Source of the DNA: CBDDKW01 sp965230425
GTDB taxonomy: Bacteria; Pseudomonadota; Gammaproteobacteria; UBA1113
Assembly (NCBI GenBank): GCA_965230425.1
Contig: CBDDKW010000012.1
Coordinates: 1-64,000, forward strand
DNA length: 64,000 nt
Direction: 5' to 3'
Part shown: in pieces, positions 52,618 to 61,496 of the stretch
Layout of the letters: every line of letters begins with the position of its first letter
How positions within the stretch are numbered: position 1 is the stretch's first letter
The notes under the pieces: generated by a model
Database searches by the model: none
Seen by the model: the letters and a program-made list of their open reading frames with translations, nothing else
Told to the model about the DNA's origin: nothing
Program-made: the position numbers and the translations under genes

Positions 52618-53748
52618 TTAGTGACCACAACCTACAGCAGAAGGAGCGTTATTTTCTTCATATGCAAGTATTGGTCGTAGCATTACGCGCCATGGTTTAG
52701 TATCTTGCCCATTTTCGCCTTGACATTCACCAAAGATTTCTCCAGTTTTATGGCTTAAAATACCTGTATAGTTCTGTTGAGGAAAATTTTGTTGTTGCAT
52801 ATTCATAGGTTCAGTCCTCATTTGAATCGCACTGACTTTATAAGTCTCTGGATCAATATTGATACATAATATCCCTCTCATACGACTCCCATGTCTTAAA
52901 CCTTTTGCTTCAAAAATACGTGTATTTCCACAACGAACCCAAGTGTATTTTTCACCTCGCTCTATTACGTCCCATTCACGGCCTAATAATGCTGACTCCT
53001 GTGGCGTTATTTCTGAAACTGCAGGATACACTTGATTAATACCTTGAATATCCAACTCACTCAGACCGCTAGCTTGCTGCCCCTCTTGAACTCCATGATT
53101 ACCATAAACCATTGTTCTTACTTTATCGCCATTTCTTGTGCAGAAACCAAAATCATTGGTAGGATCGTGCATAATCGAGTTAATGTCATAATCTCCAAGT
53201 AGAGTAACGCCTCCTGGGGTTAATTTTTTTGCATAATCTCTTCTATAAAAATATCCATATCCGCCTACAATATGAATAAATCGATCACGGTCTGGACGGC
53301 GATGTTCAAGGTGAAAACCCAGTACATGCATGATTTGACGTAGCATACTAGGATACCCAAAATCTGGATTATCTGCACCACAAAATACAGCTTGAGGATA
53401 TATAATAGAAGCATCACTTCTGCCAACAAAGGCTGGTTTATCTCCGTCTCCTGCCTGAAACTGTATATAGTGTGATTCATGACTACGAGGGATAAGTGTA
53501 ACATTGAGATCAGGCTGGTTGAATCTATCAATAGCTTGCCGAATACAACTTTGTTGCTCTTGATCAAAGCCCCCCTCTTGGATGTTATAGGGCACAATAC
53601 CAAAGGGCCAAAGCTTAGGCCTACGATAATCTTCAGGACTTAGACTATTGGAGATAGCAACTGCCATGCTTCTTTTCGTTGTCTTAGCAAATAATGTTGC
53701 GCGACAATGTCGTAATGCTGAAGTAGCATGATAAATTTTGGGGAACAT
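52618..53748 (-). CDS. Astacin-fold pseudoprotease, copy 1
   Basis: A 376-residue protein with an astacin (M12A)-like catalytic domain at about 45-230. The zinc-motif region reads RQIMHVLGFHLEHRRPDRDR (137 on). Compared with HExxHxxGFxHExxRxDRD, the first His is Arg137, the catalytic Glu is Gln138 and the third His is Leu147. Only His141 and the scaffold (GF, E, RPDRD) remain. The Met-turn is SIMHDPTND. The enzyme is therefore very likely inactive. The N-terminal 38 residues have no acidic residue and are rich in Ser/Thr/Ala/Arg/Lys. The C-terminal ~150 residues are beta-rich. Paralogue of the next gene. Confidence 0.78.
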   Translation of the reverse strand: MFPKIYHATSALRHCRATLFAKTTKRSMAVAISNSLSPEDYRRPKLWPFGIVPYNIQEGGFDQEQQSCIRQAIDRFNQPDLNVTLIPRSHESHYIQFQAGDGDKPAFVGRSDASIIYPQAVFCGADNPDFGYPSMLRQIMHVLGFHLEHRRPDRDRFIHIVGGYGYFYRRDYAKKLTPGGVTLLGDYDINSIMHDPTNDFGFCTRNGDKVRTMVYGNHGVQEGQQASGLSELDIQGINQVYPAVSEITPQESALLGREWDVIERGEKYTWVRCGNTRIFEAKGLRHGSRMRGILCINIDPETYKVSAIQMRTEPMNMQQQNFPQQNYTGILSHKTGEIFGECQGENGQDTKPWRVMLRPILAYEENNAPSAVGCGH

Positions 53749-53828
53749 TTTTAATCTTCCTTAATCTAATATTTTAACTTAAAAACACATATCCATTATC
53801 ACAGCCATACTTAACAATCTTAACAGGG

Positions 53829-55016
53829 CTACTTACTTAGAGACATTGTAGATCTAATGCGAGGCTGACTATTTGCCTCATGCTCAAGAGTTGTTTGTAC
53901 TGTTGCATCCCATGGTACAATTCCCCTACTACCCTGAAACGTTCCTGAAACCGTTTGGGCATGTGGGTCAAAAATGCCATGATAAATATCTTGTTTAACA
54001 CCTTGTACAATACGTCTAACACGAAAAGAAGGAGTATAATTAACTCGTCTTTTACCCCGAATAACAGAAGTCTGCACCCCGGGAGTGCTCACTTGCTCCG
54101 TACGATAGTCATTAGTCCGTCGCTTCACTTCAACGCCTCGCGTTTGAGGGTTTATACGAATAAGCAAGACACCTTCTCTACCACTACCATCATACTCGGC
54201 ATCTTTCATATCAAATAGGCATGTATTTCCACGTCGCACCCACGTAGTACTGACACCCTTTTCCGATACCGACCAAACTCGGCCTAACAGTGCTGATTCC
54301 TCTGCAGTAATATTCGGAAGAGGGCTATAGAGGCTATTAATAGCGCGAATATCCCACTTACTTAAATCATTATCTTGACGTCGCTGAAAGTAATTTGGAT
54401 CTACAATCATAGTTTTTACCGGCTTACCATCTACTGTATGCTGGCCTAAATTAAGCACTGGACCATGCATAATTGAATGTTCATCATAAGGGCTCAGTAC
54501 AATTGTGCCTTCTGTTACTACTTTAGGATAGCTATCACCGCTACTACCTAATATTTTTATATGCTCATCACGGTCAGGACGCACATACTCAGGATAGAAG
54601 CCCAATAGATTCATTAATCTTTGCATCACGTAACCTTTTCCAAAATCAGGACGTTCTACGTTACAATACAGCTTTTGAGTCTTCGGAGGTACCTTCCTAC
54701 CAATGTCATCATTATTAAAATCCCCTCTACCACTTACACGTGCTTTCCAAATACTTACATAGTGGCATCCAGGTATATTGCCACAGCGCTCAAAAGTTAC
54801 ATTAACATCAGGCCGATTAAATCTCGCTATTGCGGCTTCCACAACACGCTGTTCTTCTGGATTAAATCCAACTAAGTGATATGGAATATGACCAAAAGGC
54901 CAAAGCTGCTGTGGTTTTGCAGTTACAATGGCCATTCTTCTTTTGGATAAATTAGCAAACAATGTTGAGCTACAGCGGACTAATGCAGAAGTTGTACGGC
55001 CTAAGTTGGAAAACAT
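53829..55016 (-). CDS. Astacin-fold pseudoprotease, copy 2
   Basis: A 395-residue paralogue of the 52618 gene, 80 bp upstream of it on the same strand. The astacin region at 132-150 reads QRLMNLLGFYPEYVRPDRDE. The three zinc positions are Gln132, Asn136 and Pro142, so all His ligands are gone, and the Glu is Arg133; the scaffold residues are kept. The Met-turn is SIMHGPVLN. The N-terminus (MFSNLGRTTSALVRCSSTLF) has no acidic residue before Glu54 and resembles that of copy 1. The C-terminal domain (about 215-395) differs more. The pair likely arose by tandem duplication and then diverged. A binding or decoy role is more plausible than proteolysis. Confidence 0.78.
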   Translation of the reverse strand: MFSNLGRTTSALVRCSSTLFANLSKRRMAIVTAKPQQLWPFGHIPYHLVGFNPEEQRVVEAAIARFNRPDVNVTFERCGNIPGCHYVSIWKARVSGRGDFNNDDIGRKVPPKTQKLYCNVERPDFGKGYVMQRLMNLLGFYPEYVRPDRDEHIKILGSSGDSYPKVVTEGTIVLSPYDEHSIMHGPVLNLGQHTVDGKPVKTMIVDPNYFQRRQDNDLSKWDIRAINSLYSPLPNITAEESALLGRVWSVSEKGVSTTWVRRGNTCLFDMKDAEYDGSGREGVLLIRINPQTRGVEVKRRTNDYRTEQVSTPGVQTSVIRGKRRVNYTPSFRVRRIVQGVKQDIYHGIFDPHAQTVSGTFQGSRGIVPWDATVQTTLEHEANSQPRIRSTMSLSK

Positions 55017-55232
55017 TTTTTATTATCCTTAATTATCAAAGCAAAAATATATTGCCATAGTAATATTCAATTTCCATATATAAAATTAACGAGTTATTAT
55101 TTTATTTAGTCTATTATACGCATTTACAGATCACAAGAGTGAACCTGTTAAAATATAAATACGGTTAAACTAATCCAACCGGTAATTAGTCTTTGTTAAA
55201 AGGGATATTATTGTGAAAGTATAAAAACAGGC

Positions 55233-55262
55233 AAAAAAAAGCCCCGCGAAGCGGGGCTTTTT
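55233..55262 (-). terminator. Rho-independent terminator of groESL
   Basis: On the minus strand the stem GCCCCGC-TTC-GCGGGGC is followed by eight T (complement of 55233-55240), about 30 bp after the groEL stop. Confidence 0.93.
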
Positions 55263-55292
55263 GCATAAGAAGAAAAAAGAGAATAAGACAGC

Positions 55293-56951
55293 TTACATCA
55301 TGCCGCCCATACCTCCCATTCCACCCATGCCGCCCATACCACCCATATCGGCTGGTGCAGCAGCATCATCTTTGCTTGGTGCATCGGTTACCATGCATTC
55401 AGTTGTCAGCATTAAGCTGGAAATTGAAGCAGCATGTTGTAATGCACTACGGGTTACTTTAGTTGGGTCGATGATACCAGCTTTCACCATATCGGTGTAT
55501 TCACTGCTAGCAGCATCAAAACCATAGTTACCTTTTTCCTGTTGAACTTTATCCAAGATAACAGATGCTTCGTGACCAGCATTGGTAACGATTTGGCGTA
55601 AAGGTGCTTCCATAGCGCGTAAAGCGATTTTAACACCAACGTCTTGATCAGCATTCGCACCTTTTGGCATAGTCATGGTTTGCATTGCACGAACTAATGC
55701 AATACCACCACCAGGAACGATACCTTCTTCCACTGCTGCGCGTGTTGCATGTAATGCATCTTCAACACGTGCTTTCTTTTCTTTCATTTCCACTTCTGTA
55801 GCTGCACCTACTTTGATAACAGCAACACCGCCTGAAAGTTTAGCAACACGTTCTTGAAGTTTTTCACGATCATAGTCTGAAGAAGCTTCTTGAATTTGTG
55901 TACGGATTTGCTCAACACGTTCAGTAATGTGTTTTGCTTCACCAGCACCGTCAACAACAGTTGTGTCATCTTTAGTGATGATAACTTTTTTCGCTGTACC
56001 TAAGTCTTCCATAGCGGCTGACTCTAATGTGCGACCTGTTTCTTCAGAGATAACAGTAGCACCGGTTAATGTAGCAATATCTTGCAACATTGCTTTGCGA
56101 CGGTCACCGAAACCAGGTGCTTTAACAGCAGCGACTTTAACGATACCGCGGATGTTATTAACAACTAAAGTAGCTAATGCTTCGCCTTCGATATCTTCAG
56201 CGATAATTAATAATGGCTTGCTAGCTTTGGCGACATTTTCCAACACAGGTAGTAAATCACGAATATTGCTGATTTTCTTATCGGCTAATAAGATGAATGG
56301 TGCATCTAATTCAGCGGTCATGCTTTGTTGGTTATTAACAAAGTAAGGTGATAAGTAACCGCGATCGAATTGCATACCTTCAACAACGTCTAATTCCATT
56401 TGGAAGGATTGACCATCTTCAACAGTGATCACGCCTTCTTTACCGACTTTTTCCATCGCTTCAGCAATAGCTTCACCAATTTCTGGATCGCCATTTGCAG
56501 AAACGGTACCAACGTTTTTGATTTGCTCTTTAGAACCGCAATCTTGAGATAAACCACGAATGGCTTCAACTGCAGCCTTAACACATAAATCAATACCACG
56601 TTTTAAATCCATAGGATTGTGGCCAGCAGCAACGGCTTTTAAACCTTCGCGATACATAGCACGTGCTAATACGGTAGCGGTAGTTGTACCATCACCAGCT
56701 ATATCAGAAGTTTGTGAAGCAACTTCTTTTACCATTTGCGCACCCATATTCATGAAAGAATCTTCTAACTCGATTTCCTTAGCGACAGAAACACCATCTT
56801 TAGTGATGGTAGGCGCACCAAATTTCTTATCTAAAACAACATTACGGCCTTTAGGACCTAATGTAACTTGTACAGCGTCAGCGAGTACATCCACACCTTG
56901 CAGAATTAAACCGCGGGCTTCTGGACCAAAACTTAATACTTTTGCAGACAT
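55293..56951 (-). CDS. groL: Chaperonin GroEL
   Basis: GroEL is the ATP-driven folding chamber that works with GroES. From ATG 56951 the protein is 552 residues, a little longer than the E. coli 548. It has AKVLSFGPEARGLILQGVDV, the nucleotide loop VTLGPKGRNVVLDKKFGAPT, ISEETGRTLESAAMEDLG and the flexible GGM repeat tail. Five extra residues read from 56966 are unlikely to be translated. It is the second gene of groSL under CIRCE. It is often a dominant antigen in intracellular relatives. Confidence 0.97.
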   Translation of the reverse strand: MSAKVLSFGPEARGLILQGVDVLADAVQVTLGPKGRNVVLDKKFGAPTITKDGVSVAKEIELEDSFMNMGAQMVKEVASQTSDIAGDGTTTATVLARAMYREGLKAVAAGHNPMDLKRGIDLCVKAAVEAIRGLSQDCGSKEQIKNVGTVSANGDPEIGEAIAEAMEKVGKEGVITVEDGQSFQMELDVVEGMQFDRGYLSPYFVNNQQSMTAELDAPFILLADKKISNIRDLLPVLENVAKASKPLLIIAEDIEGEALATLVVNNIRGIVKVAAVKAPGFGDRRKAMLQDIATLTGATVISEETGRTLESAAMEDLGTAKKVIITKDDTTVVDGAGEAKHITERVEQIRTQIQEASSDYDREKLQERVAKLSGGVAVIKVGAATEVEMKEKKARVEDALHATRAAVEEGIVPGGGIALVRAMQTMTMPKGANADQDVGVKIALRAMEAPLRQIVTNAGHEASVILDKVQQEKGNYGFDAASSEYTDMVKAGIIDPTKVTRSALQHAASISSLMLTTECMVTDAPSKDDAAAPADMGGMGGMGGMGGMGGMM

Positions 56952-57002
56952 TCTATTAATCCTCATTATCTAAACCGTATGGATACATACGGTATTTTTC
57001 AA

Positions 57003-57293
57003 TTAATCTTCGACGACACCCATGATGTCATCTTCACGCATAACGACTAAGGTTTCGCCTGCGATTTCAACTTCTGTACCAGCGTACTTGCCAAATAAAA
57101 CTTTTTCACCCGCTTTTAGAACCGGCTCCATCACTGATCCATTGTCTAAAGTTTTACCTGGGCCTACAGCAACAACAACACCAATCATTGGTTTTTCTGT
57201 AGCTGTATCAGGGATAACGATCCCGCCGGCTGTTGTGCGCTCATCCTGGCGACGAACAACGATGCGATCTCTTAATGGTCGAATGTTACTCAT
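57003..57293 (-). CDS. groS: Co-chaperonin GroES
   Basis: The heptameric lid of GroEL. The 96-residue protein begins MSNIRPLRDRIVVRRQDERT and contains the mobile loop with TTAGGIVIPDTA, then VVAVGPGKTLDNG and VLFGKYAGTEVEIAGETLVV. It is the first gene of the groSL operon, 51 bp upstream of groEL, with CIRCE and a sigma-70 promoter ahead. Confidence 0.97.
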   Translation of the reverse strand: MSNIRPLRDRIVVRRQDERTTAGGIVIPDTATEKPMIGVVVAVGPGKTLDNGSVMEPVLKAGEKVLFGKYAGTEVEIAGETLVVMREDDIMGVVED

Positions 57294-57383
57294 GGTGACA
57301 TATTCTCCTAAACTAAATTCGCTATGAGCTAGCTAATAACTAAGCGTTAAGCTAGCCTATTCTTGCTGCTAAATGCAGCCAAA

Positions 57384-57410
57384 TTAGCACTCTATTTGAG
57401 CGAGTGCTAA
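57384..57410. promoter_or_regulatory. CIRCE operator (HrcA site)
   Basis: A perfect TTAGCACTC-N9-GAGTGCTAA at 57384-57410. It indicates negative control of groESL by HrcA, instead of or along with sigma-32. No hrcA gene is in this window. Confidence 0.96.
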
Positions 57411-57437
57411 TGATAATCATGTTAGCGGTAGAGTCAA
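57410..57437 (-). promoter_or_regulatory. Sigma-70-type promoter of groESL
   Basis: On the minus strand TTGACT (complement of 57432-57437), a 16-bp spacer and TATCAT (complement of 57410-57415) lie directly ahead of CIRCE, so HrcA binding would cover the transcription start. Confidence 0.8.
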
Positions 57438-57517
57438 GAGCTACCTGCATTTAATGACACGTTCTATTTATGGGCAAATAAAATAATTTCAAGGGGGAGA
57501 TCAAAAAATAATCAATT

Positions 57518-57571
57518 AAAAATCCCCGAGCGTAAGGTGCCCGCAGCAAGCTGCGGGAAATCAGGTTAAAT
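57518..57571. repeat. Intergenic palindromic repeat, copy 7
   Basis: CCCGCAGC-AA-GCTGCGGG at 57540-57557, preceded by the half-unit AATCCCCGAGCGTAAGG and followed by AATCAGGTTAAATTT. The half-unit plus hairpin arrangement matches copy 6. Confidence 0.8.
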
Positions 57572-57660
57572 TTGATTGTCTGCGGCTTGCCTCAGAGTAT
57601 GGTAGCTTTTATGCACTCTATATTCTTGTAAGTAGTGCTATACTGTATTGATAGACTGTC

Positions 57661-58122
57661 ATGGGCGCATGGAAGACCAGAATGACGAAAAATTCACGAT
57701 CATTACTATTGTTCACAATTTTAGCAGTTATTGCCCTGGCATTTACCTATTATCGTTATATTCAGCCCAAACAGCAGGCCAAAGAGCTACAACAACAAGT
57801 GCTAAAGCAGCCTGCTGCAGGTACCTGCTATCAGGGCAAATGGATCAAAACCGCAACACCTGTGACACCTAAGCATGACGCACCGCATTATCGGATGTTC
57901 TGGGGAACCTGTGAAAATACCTCCACATTACTCTGTTACCACGTACAAGGTAATGTTGCACAGCCAATGGCCGATGACAGCGGCAGTTCTACAAGCACCA
58001 ATCCTCTCATGCAACCGGGCAATTATGTTTGCCATACGGTACAAGGGGATGAGGGCACACCTTATCGCTTTGGTACTTCTATAGATACTGTGGCACGGCA
58101 GGCATGTAAATGTAGTGAATAG
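57661..58122 (+). CDS. Small Cys-containing membrane-anchored protein
   Basis: A 153-residue protein (146 if read from ATG 57682, which follows GGAAGACCAG). One N-terminal membrane segment at about 15-31 (LLLFTILAVIALAFTYY) is followed by a Gln/Lys helix and a ~95-residue domain that should face the periplasm. It has six Cys, in GTCYQG, GTCENT, LLCYHV, YVCHTV and ACKC, so disulfides are likely. It lies 1 kb from dsbA-like and dsbD genes. I do not recognise a family. Confidence 0.7.
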   Translation: MGAWKTRMTKNSRSLLLFTILAVIALAFTYYRYIQPKQQAKELQQQVLKQPAAGTCYQGKWIKTATPVTPKHDAPHYRMFWGTCENTSTLLCYHVQGNVAQPMADDSGSSTSTNPLMQPGNYVCHTVQGDEGTPYRFGTSIDTVARQACKCSE

Positions 58123-58220
58123 CACTATACGCGTTAAGCGATAGATAGAGCTTTCTTACCACTTTATTGTTATTTTAGGGTAATTTTGTGTTCTCATTTA
58201 CCACAAATATGACTAAATGC

Positions 58221-58688
58221 TTATTCTTTATCGTCTTTGTGCCAATACTCGCCTTCAATCACCTTACCACTGTCTTGGGCATGCTGCGCCTTTTGCGCCT
58301 CATCCATGGCTTGGCGTGCTTTGTGTAGCTGCCATTTCACTAAGGGCTGACGCACAAAAGGCAACAAACATAATAAACCAATCGCATCGGTAATAAATCC
58401 CGGAATAATCAATAACATACCAGCAAAAACAATGAGCATGGTATTAAATATTTCTTCTGGATCAGCGCGCTGTTGTAAACGCTGCTGCATACGCCAAACG
58501 GCTAACATACCCTGGGTACGCAAAATGACCACCCCTAGCACCATACCCAGTATGATTAACCCAATAGTTGGCAACACACCAATAGCCTCGCCCACGAGAA
58601 TAAATACCGCGATTTCCAAAAACGGTAAACAAATAAAAAACAACTTCAATAGGGTAGGGACTTTCATCGACATGGCATGTTGCTGCAT
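58221..58688 (-). CDS. fxsA: FxsA-family membrane protein
   Basis: A 155-residue cytoplasmic-membrane protein of the FxsA family. It has three to four membrane segments, with the family segment FLEIAVFILVGEAIGVLPTI and GMVLGVVILRTQGMLAVWRM, then LIVFAGMLLIIPGFITDAIG. In E. coli overproduced FxsA relieves F-plasmid exclusion of phage T7 by binding PifA; its normal role is unclear. Its position near groESL is common in gammaproteobacteria. Confidence 0.9.
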   Translation of the reverse strand: MQQHAMSMKVPTLLKLFFICLPFLEIAVFILVGEAIGVLPTIGLIILGMVLGVVILRTQGMLAVWRMQQRLQQRADPEEIFNTMLIVFAGMLLIIPGFITDAIGLLCLLPFVRQPLVKWQLHKARQAMDEAQKAQHAQDSGKVIEGEYWHKDDKE

Positions 58689-58819
58689 AGGTTACCTCGA
58701 AACATTATTATTGCCGCAACTAATGCTTATTAGCTGGGCGATTATTCACTTGACTGCGATCAAGGCTTATTCTACCCTCAATTGCAGTGAAACAACATAA
58801 AAAACTCGAGGTTACCCAC

Positions 58820-59443
58820 ATGCGAGCCATTTCATTCCTGAAAAAATGCTTATTAAGCACCCTGCTTGTAAGCTTTTCTCTTATTGTTGCCTGTAGTGCT
58901 GATAGTGCGAAAGTTGCAGCACTCTATAAAGCCTTACCTATTAATACCCAGGGTAACTCTGCTGGTGATATCACACTGGTAGAATTTTATGATTATCGCT
59001 GTGGTAGCTGTAAGAAAATGGCTCCCATATTAGAACAACTCACACGTAGCAATAACGATCTGCGCATTGTCTTAAAACCCATCGCTATTTTAGGACCTGA
59101 CTCAGCTTTGGCTGCAAAAGCAGCATTGGCCGCAAAAATGCAGGGACGTTTTTTAGCATTAAATAGTCTCCTCATTAATTCAAGCCGTCCGCTCAACAAA
59201 ACCGTCATTTTTGAATATGCTAAAAACGCCGATCTGAATATACCCAGATTTCAACGTGATATAGATAGCCAAGCAGTACTTGCCGCTCTTAATGACAATC
59301 AAAACCAAGCAAAACTTTGGGATGTGCAGGGCACCCCCACATTCTTTCTTGGCAAAACCCAAGCAACCCACCTTAAACCGCGTAAAATCGTTGGCGCAAG
59401 AACCCTGGAAGATATGAATAATTACCTGGCTAAAGAACGTTGA
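58820..59443 (+). CDS. DsbA-like thioredoxin-fold lipoprotein
   Basis: A 207-residue envelope thiol-disulfide protein. The N-terminus is a lipoprotein signal (LIVAC lipobox, Cys25). A DsbA-type thioredoxin domain follows, with active site YDYRCGSCKKM (Cys61 and Cys64), an inserted helical domain and the cis-Pro segment VQGTPTFFLGK. The CGSC dipeptide differs from DsbA CPHC. The nearby dsbD suggests it may be reduced by DsbD. GAGGTTACCC precedes ATG 58820. It resembles the Com1/DsbA2-type lipoproteins of Coxiella and Legionella. Confidence 0.87.
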   Translation: MRAISFLKKCLLSTLLVSFSLIVACSADSAKVAALYKALPINTQGNSAGDITLVEFYDYRCGSCKKMAPILEQLTRSNNDLRIVLKPIAILGPDSALAAKAALAAKMQGRFLALNSLLINSSRPLNKTVIFEYAKNADLNIPRFQRDIDSQAVLAALNDNQNQAKLWDVQGTPTFFLGKTQATHLKPRKIVGARTLEDMNNYLAKER

Positions 59444-59444
59444 T

Positions 59445-61251
59445 ATGATGAAAAAACTATTTTTTATACTGTTACTACTATGCTCAAGCTATGCCTGCGC
59501 AAGCCGAGCTGATCAACCCTTACCCGGTAGATTCTGCCTTCCAAGTTTCGGCAAAAATACAAAATTCAGAAACACTGCTTGTGCATTGGGATATTGCTCC
59601 AGGTTATCACTTATATAAAGAGCGTTTTAAGTTTGCTATTAGCGAACCGAAAGACAGCATTATCGGGGAAATAACCCTACCACCTGGGAAAAAAATGCAT
59701 GATGAAATTCTAGGTGACTATGAAGCTTATCATGATAGTGTAGATATTCCCTTGCCAATTTCTCCAACACAAACACCCATTGTGTTACGCATTGGCTATC
59801 AAGGTTGCTCTGATAACAATTTTTGTTATCCACCACAATTAAAACAAGTTACCTTAGACCCTCATGCGGCTGAATACACCTGGGTAAAAGGTATGAATGC
59901 ACCTGCAGCGACGTTGAATGACTCTACAGGCGATTTAAATCAGCAGGATCATGTGGCAGCATTATTGCAACAGGATAATTTATTTTTAATTTTATTAAGC
60001 TTCTTTGGCTTTGGGTTATTACTAGCATTTACGCCATGTATTTTACCCATGATCCCAATTTTATCCGGTCTGATTGTCGGTCACGAAAAGAAAATCAGTG
60101 TGGCACATGCCTTTTGGTTATCTCTCACTTATGTACTGAGCATGTCAGTGACTTACGCACTCGCAGGTATTGCTGCGGGTTTTGCAGGTAGTACTATTCA
60201 AGCGGCACTACAAAATCCTTGGGTCATCGGTAGTTTTAGTCTGGTATTTGTTTTACTGGCTTTATCCTTGTTTGGCTTCTTTGAGTTACGCTTACCACAA
60301 AGCTTCCAAAGTAAAATTACTGCACTGAGTAATAAACAAAAGAGCGGTTCTTATCTTGGCGTTGCAATCATGGGTTGTTTAGCCACCTTGATTGTCTCAC
60401 CCTGCGTAAGCGCACCCTTAGTAGGAGCATTAGCTTATATTGGTAATACAGGTAATGCAGCATTGGGGGGCAGTGCTTTGTTTGTCATGGGCTTAGGCAT
60501 GGGCATTCCCTTACTGATTCTTGGTACCTCTGGCGGTAAGCTATTACCTAAGGCTGGCCCATGGATGAACCATGTGAAATCCTTCTTCGGCGTATTAATG
60601 CTTGCAGTGGCTATTTGGATGTTAGCACGTGTCATTCCTGGCCAGATTACCATGCTATTGTGGGCAGGTTTATTGATAATGTCTTCTGTTTATTTAGGTT
60701 TCTTAGGTCCTAATCAACACCACAGTTGGGGTAAATTCTGGAAGGGTATTGGCTTGTTATTAGCCGTCTATGGGATTATTTTAATGTTGGGTGCTGCCAC
60801 GGGCAATACTGATCCTTTACAGCCATTAGCAAAACTTAGCCATGCGAAAAAAAGCACACAACAGGGTGCCCAATTTACTATCATTAAATCTCAAGCCGAT
60901 TTAGATCAAGCTTTAGCCAAGGCAAAGCAAAATAATCAACCTACCTTAGTGGATTTTTATGCTGACTGGTGTATCGCCTGTAAAGAAATGGAGCAGAATG
61001 TCTTTGCACGCCCAGAGGTAAAACAGGCTTTAAGCCAGTACCAATTACTCAAAGCAGACATTACCGCTAATGATGCGGTAGACAAAGCCCTACAGAAGCA
61101 GCAGGCAGTGATTGCACCACCGACGATCATATTCTTCAACCCTCAGGGCGAGGAAATTGTCCGTTATAGAATTGTGGGTGAAATGAATAAAAAGGACTTT
61201 TTACTGCACTTACAAGCACTTGAGAAATTCGAGCTACAGCGCCAACCCTAA
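59445..61251 (+). CDS. dsbD: Thiol:disulfide interchange protein DsbD, frameshift in signal peptide
   Basis: DsbD carries electrons from cytoplasmic thioredoxin to periplasmic reductases. The main frame runs from 59491 to 61251 (586 residues): an N-terminal alpha domain (GYQGCSDNNFCYPP), eight membrane segments with LAFTPCILPMIPIL and LIVSPCVSAPL, and a C-terminal thioredoxin domain with FYADWCIACKEME. A signal peptide (MMKKLFFILLLLCSS) is encoded just upstream from ATG 59445 in a different frame. Deleting one T at about 59481 would give an intact signal ending LLLAQAMPAQA joined to ELINPYPV. Without it the alpha domain lacks an export signal. Either a real lesion or a sequence error. Confidence 0.85.
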
Positions 61252-61421
61252 AACTCATCCCAGAGCGCTTGTTCGTCCGCAGCATCTGGATTATCGCGTA
61301 AACGCTGAATGCGGTCATGTTTTAACCGTTCCTGCTGCTGTGAGGCAGATTCAGTGATTTCAGAACGCTTTTTAGCTAAAAACTTATCAAGTTCACTCTC
61401 ATATTTTTTATCAATTGCCAT
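61248..61421 (-). CDS. 57-residue hypothetical protein
   Basis: A small gene convergent with dsbD (4-bp overlap of stops). The product is a charged, helical 57-residue protein that begins MAIDKKYESELDKFLAKKRS and ends NPDAADEQALWDEF. GGAG stands 8 bp before ATG 61421, a good RBS. The C-terminal DEQALWDEF-type ending looks like a conserved small-protein motif, but I cannot name the family. Cytoplasmic; function unknown. Confidence 0.65.
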   Translation of the reverse strand: MAIDKKYESELDKFLAKKRSEITESASQQQERLKHDRIQRLRDNPDAADEQALWDEF

Positions 61422-61496
61422 ATAAACTCCAGTGACCTAACTCCGTATGCGTGTTAGCATAGCACACTCATTGCGAAACACGGAGACTTTTTTGCC

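Larger units (their letters stand above)
57294..57660. other. Intergenic region upstream of groES
   Basis: A 367-bp divergent region. It holds the groESL CIRCE operator and promoter (57384-57437) and a palindromic repeat copy (57518-57571), then the upstream region of the gene at 57661. No open frame or RNA gene is supported beyond these. Confidence 0.7.

Noticed and set aside
53265..53603. 112-residue frame within the first pseudo-astacin gene
   Set aside because: It lies in another frame of the same strand inside a gene with clear domain structure; no RBS or homology.
53749..53828. PmrA-like box upstream of pseudo-astacin copy 1
   Set aside because: Several TTAA words are present, but spaced 5, 13 and 18 bp apart, not 11, so the box pattern is not met.
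57022..57327. 101-residue open frame opposite groES, and similar long frames opposite groEL
   Set aside because: They are antisense shadows of highly expressed, codon-biased genes, with no RBS and no family resemblance.
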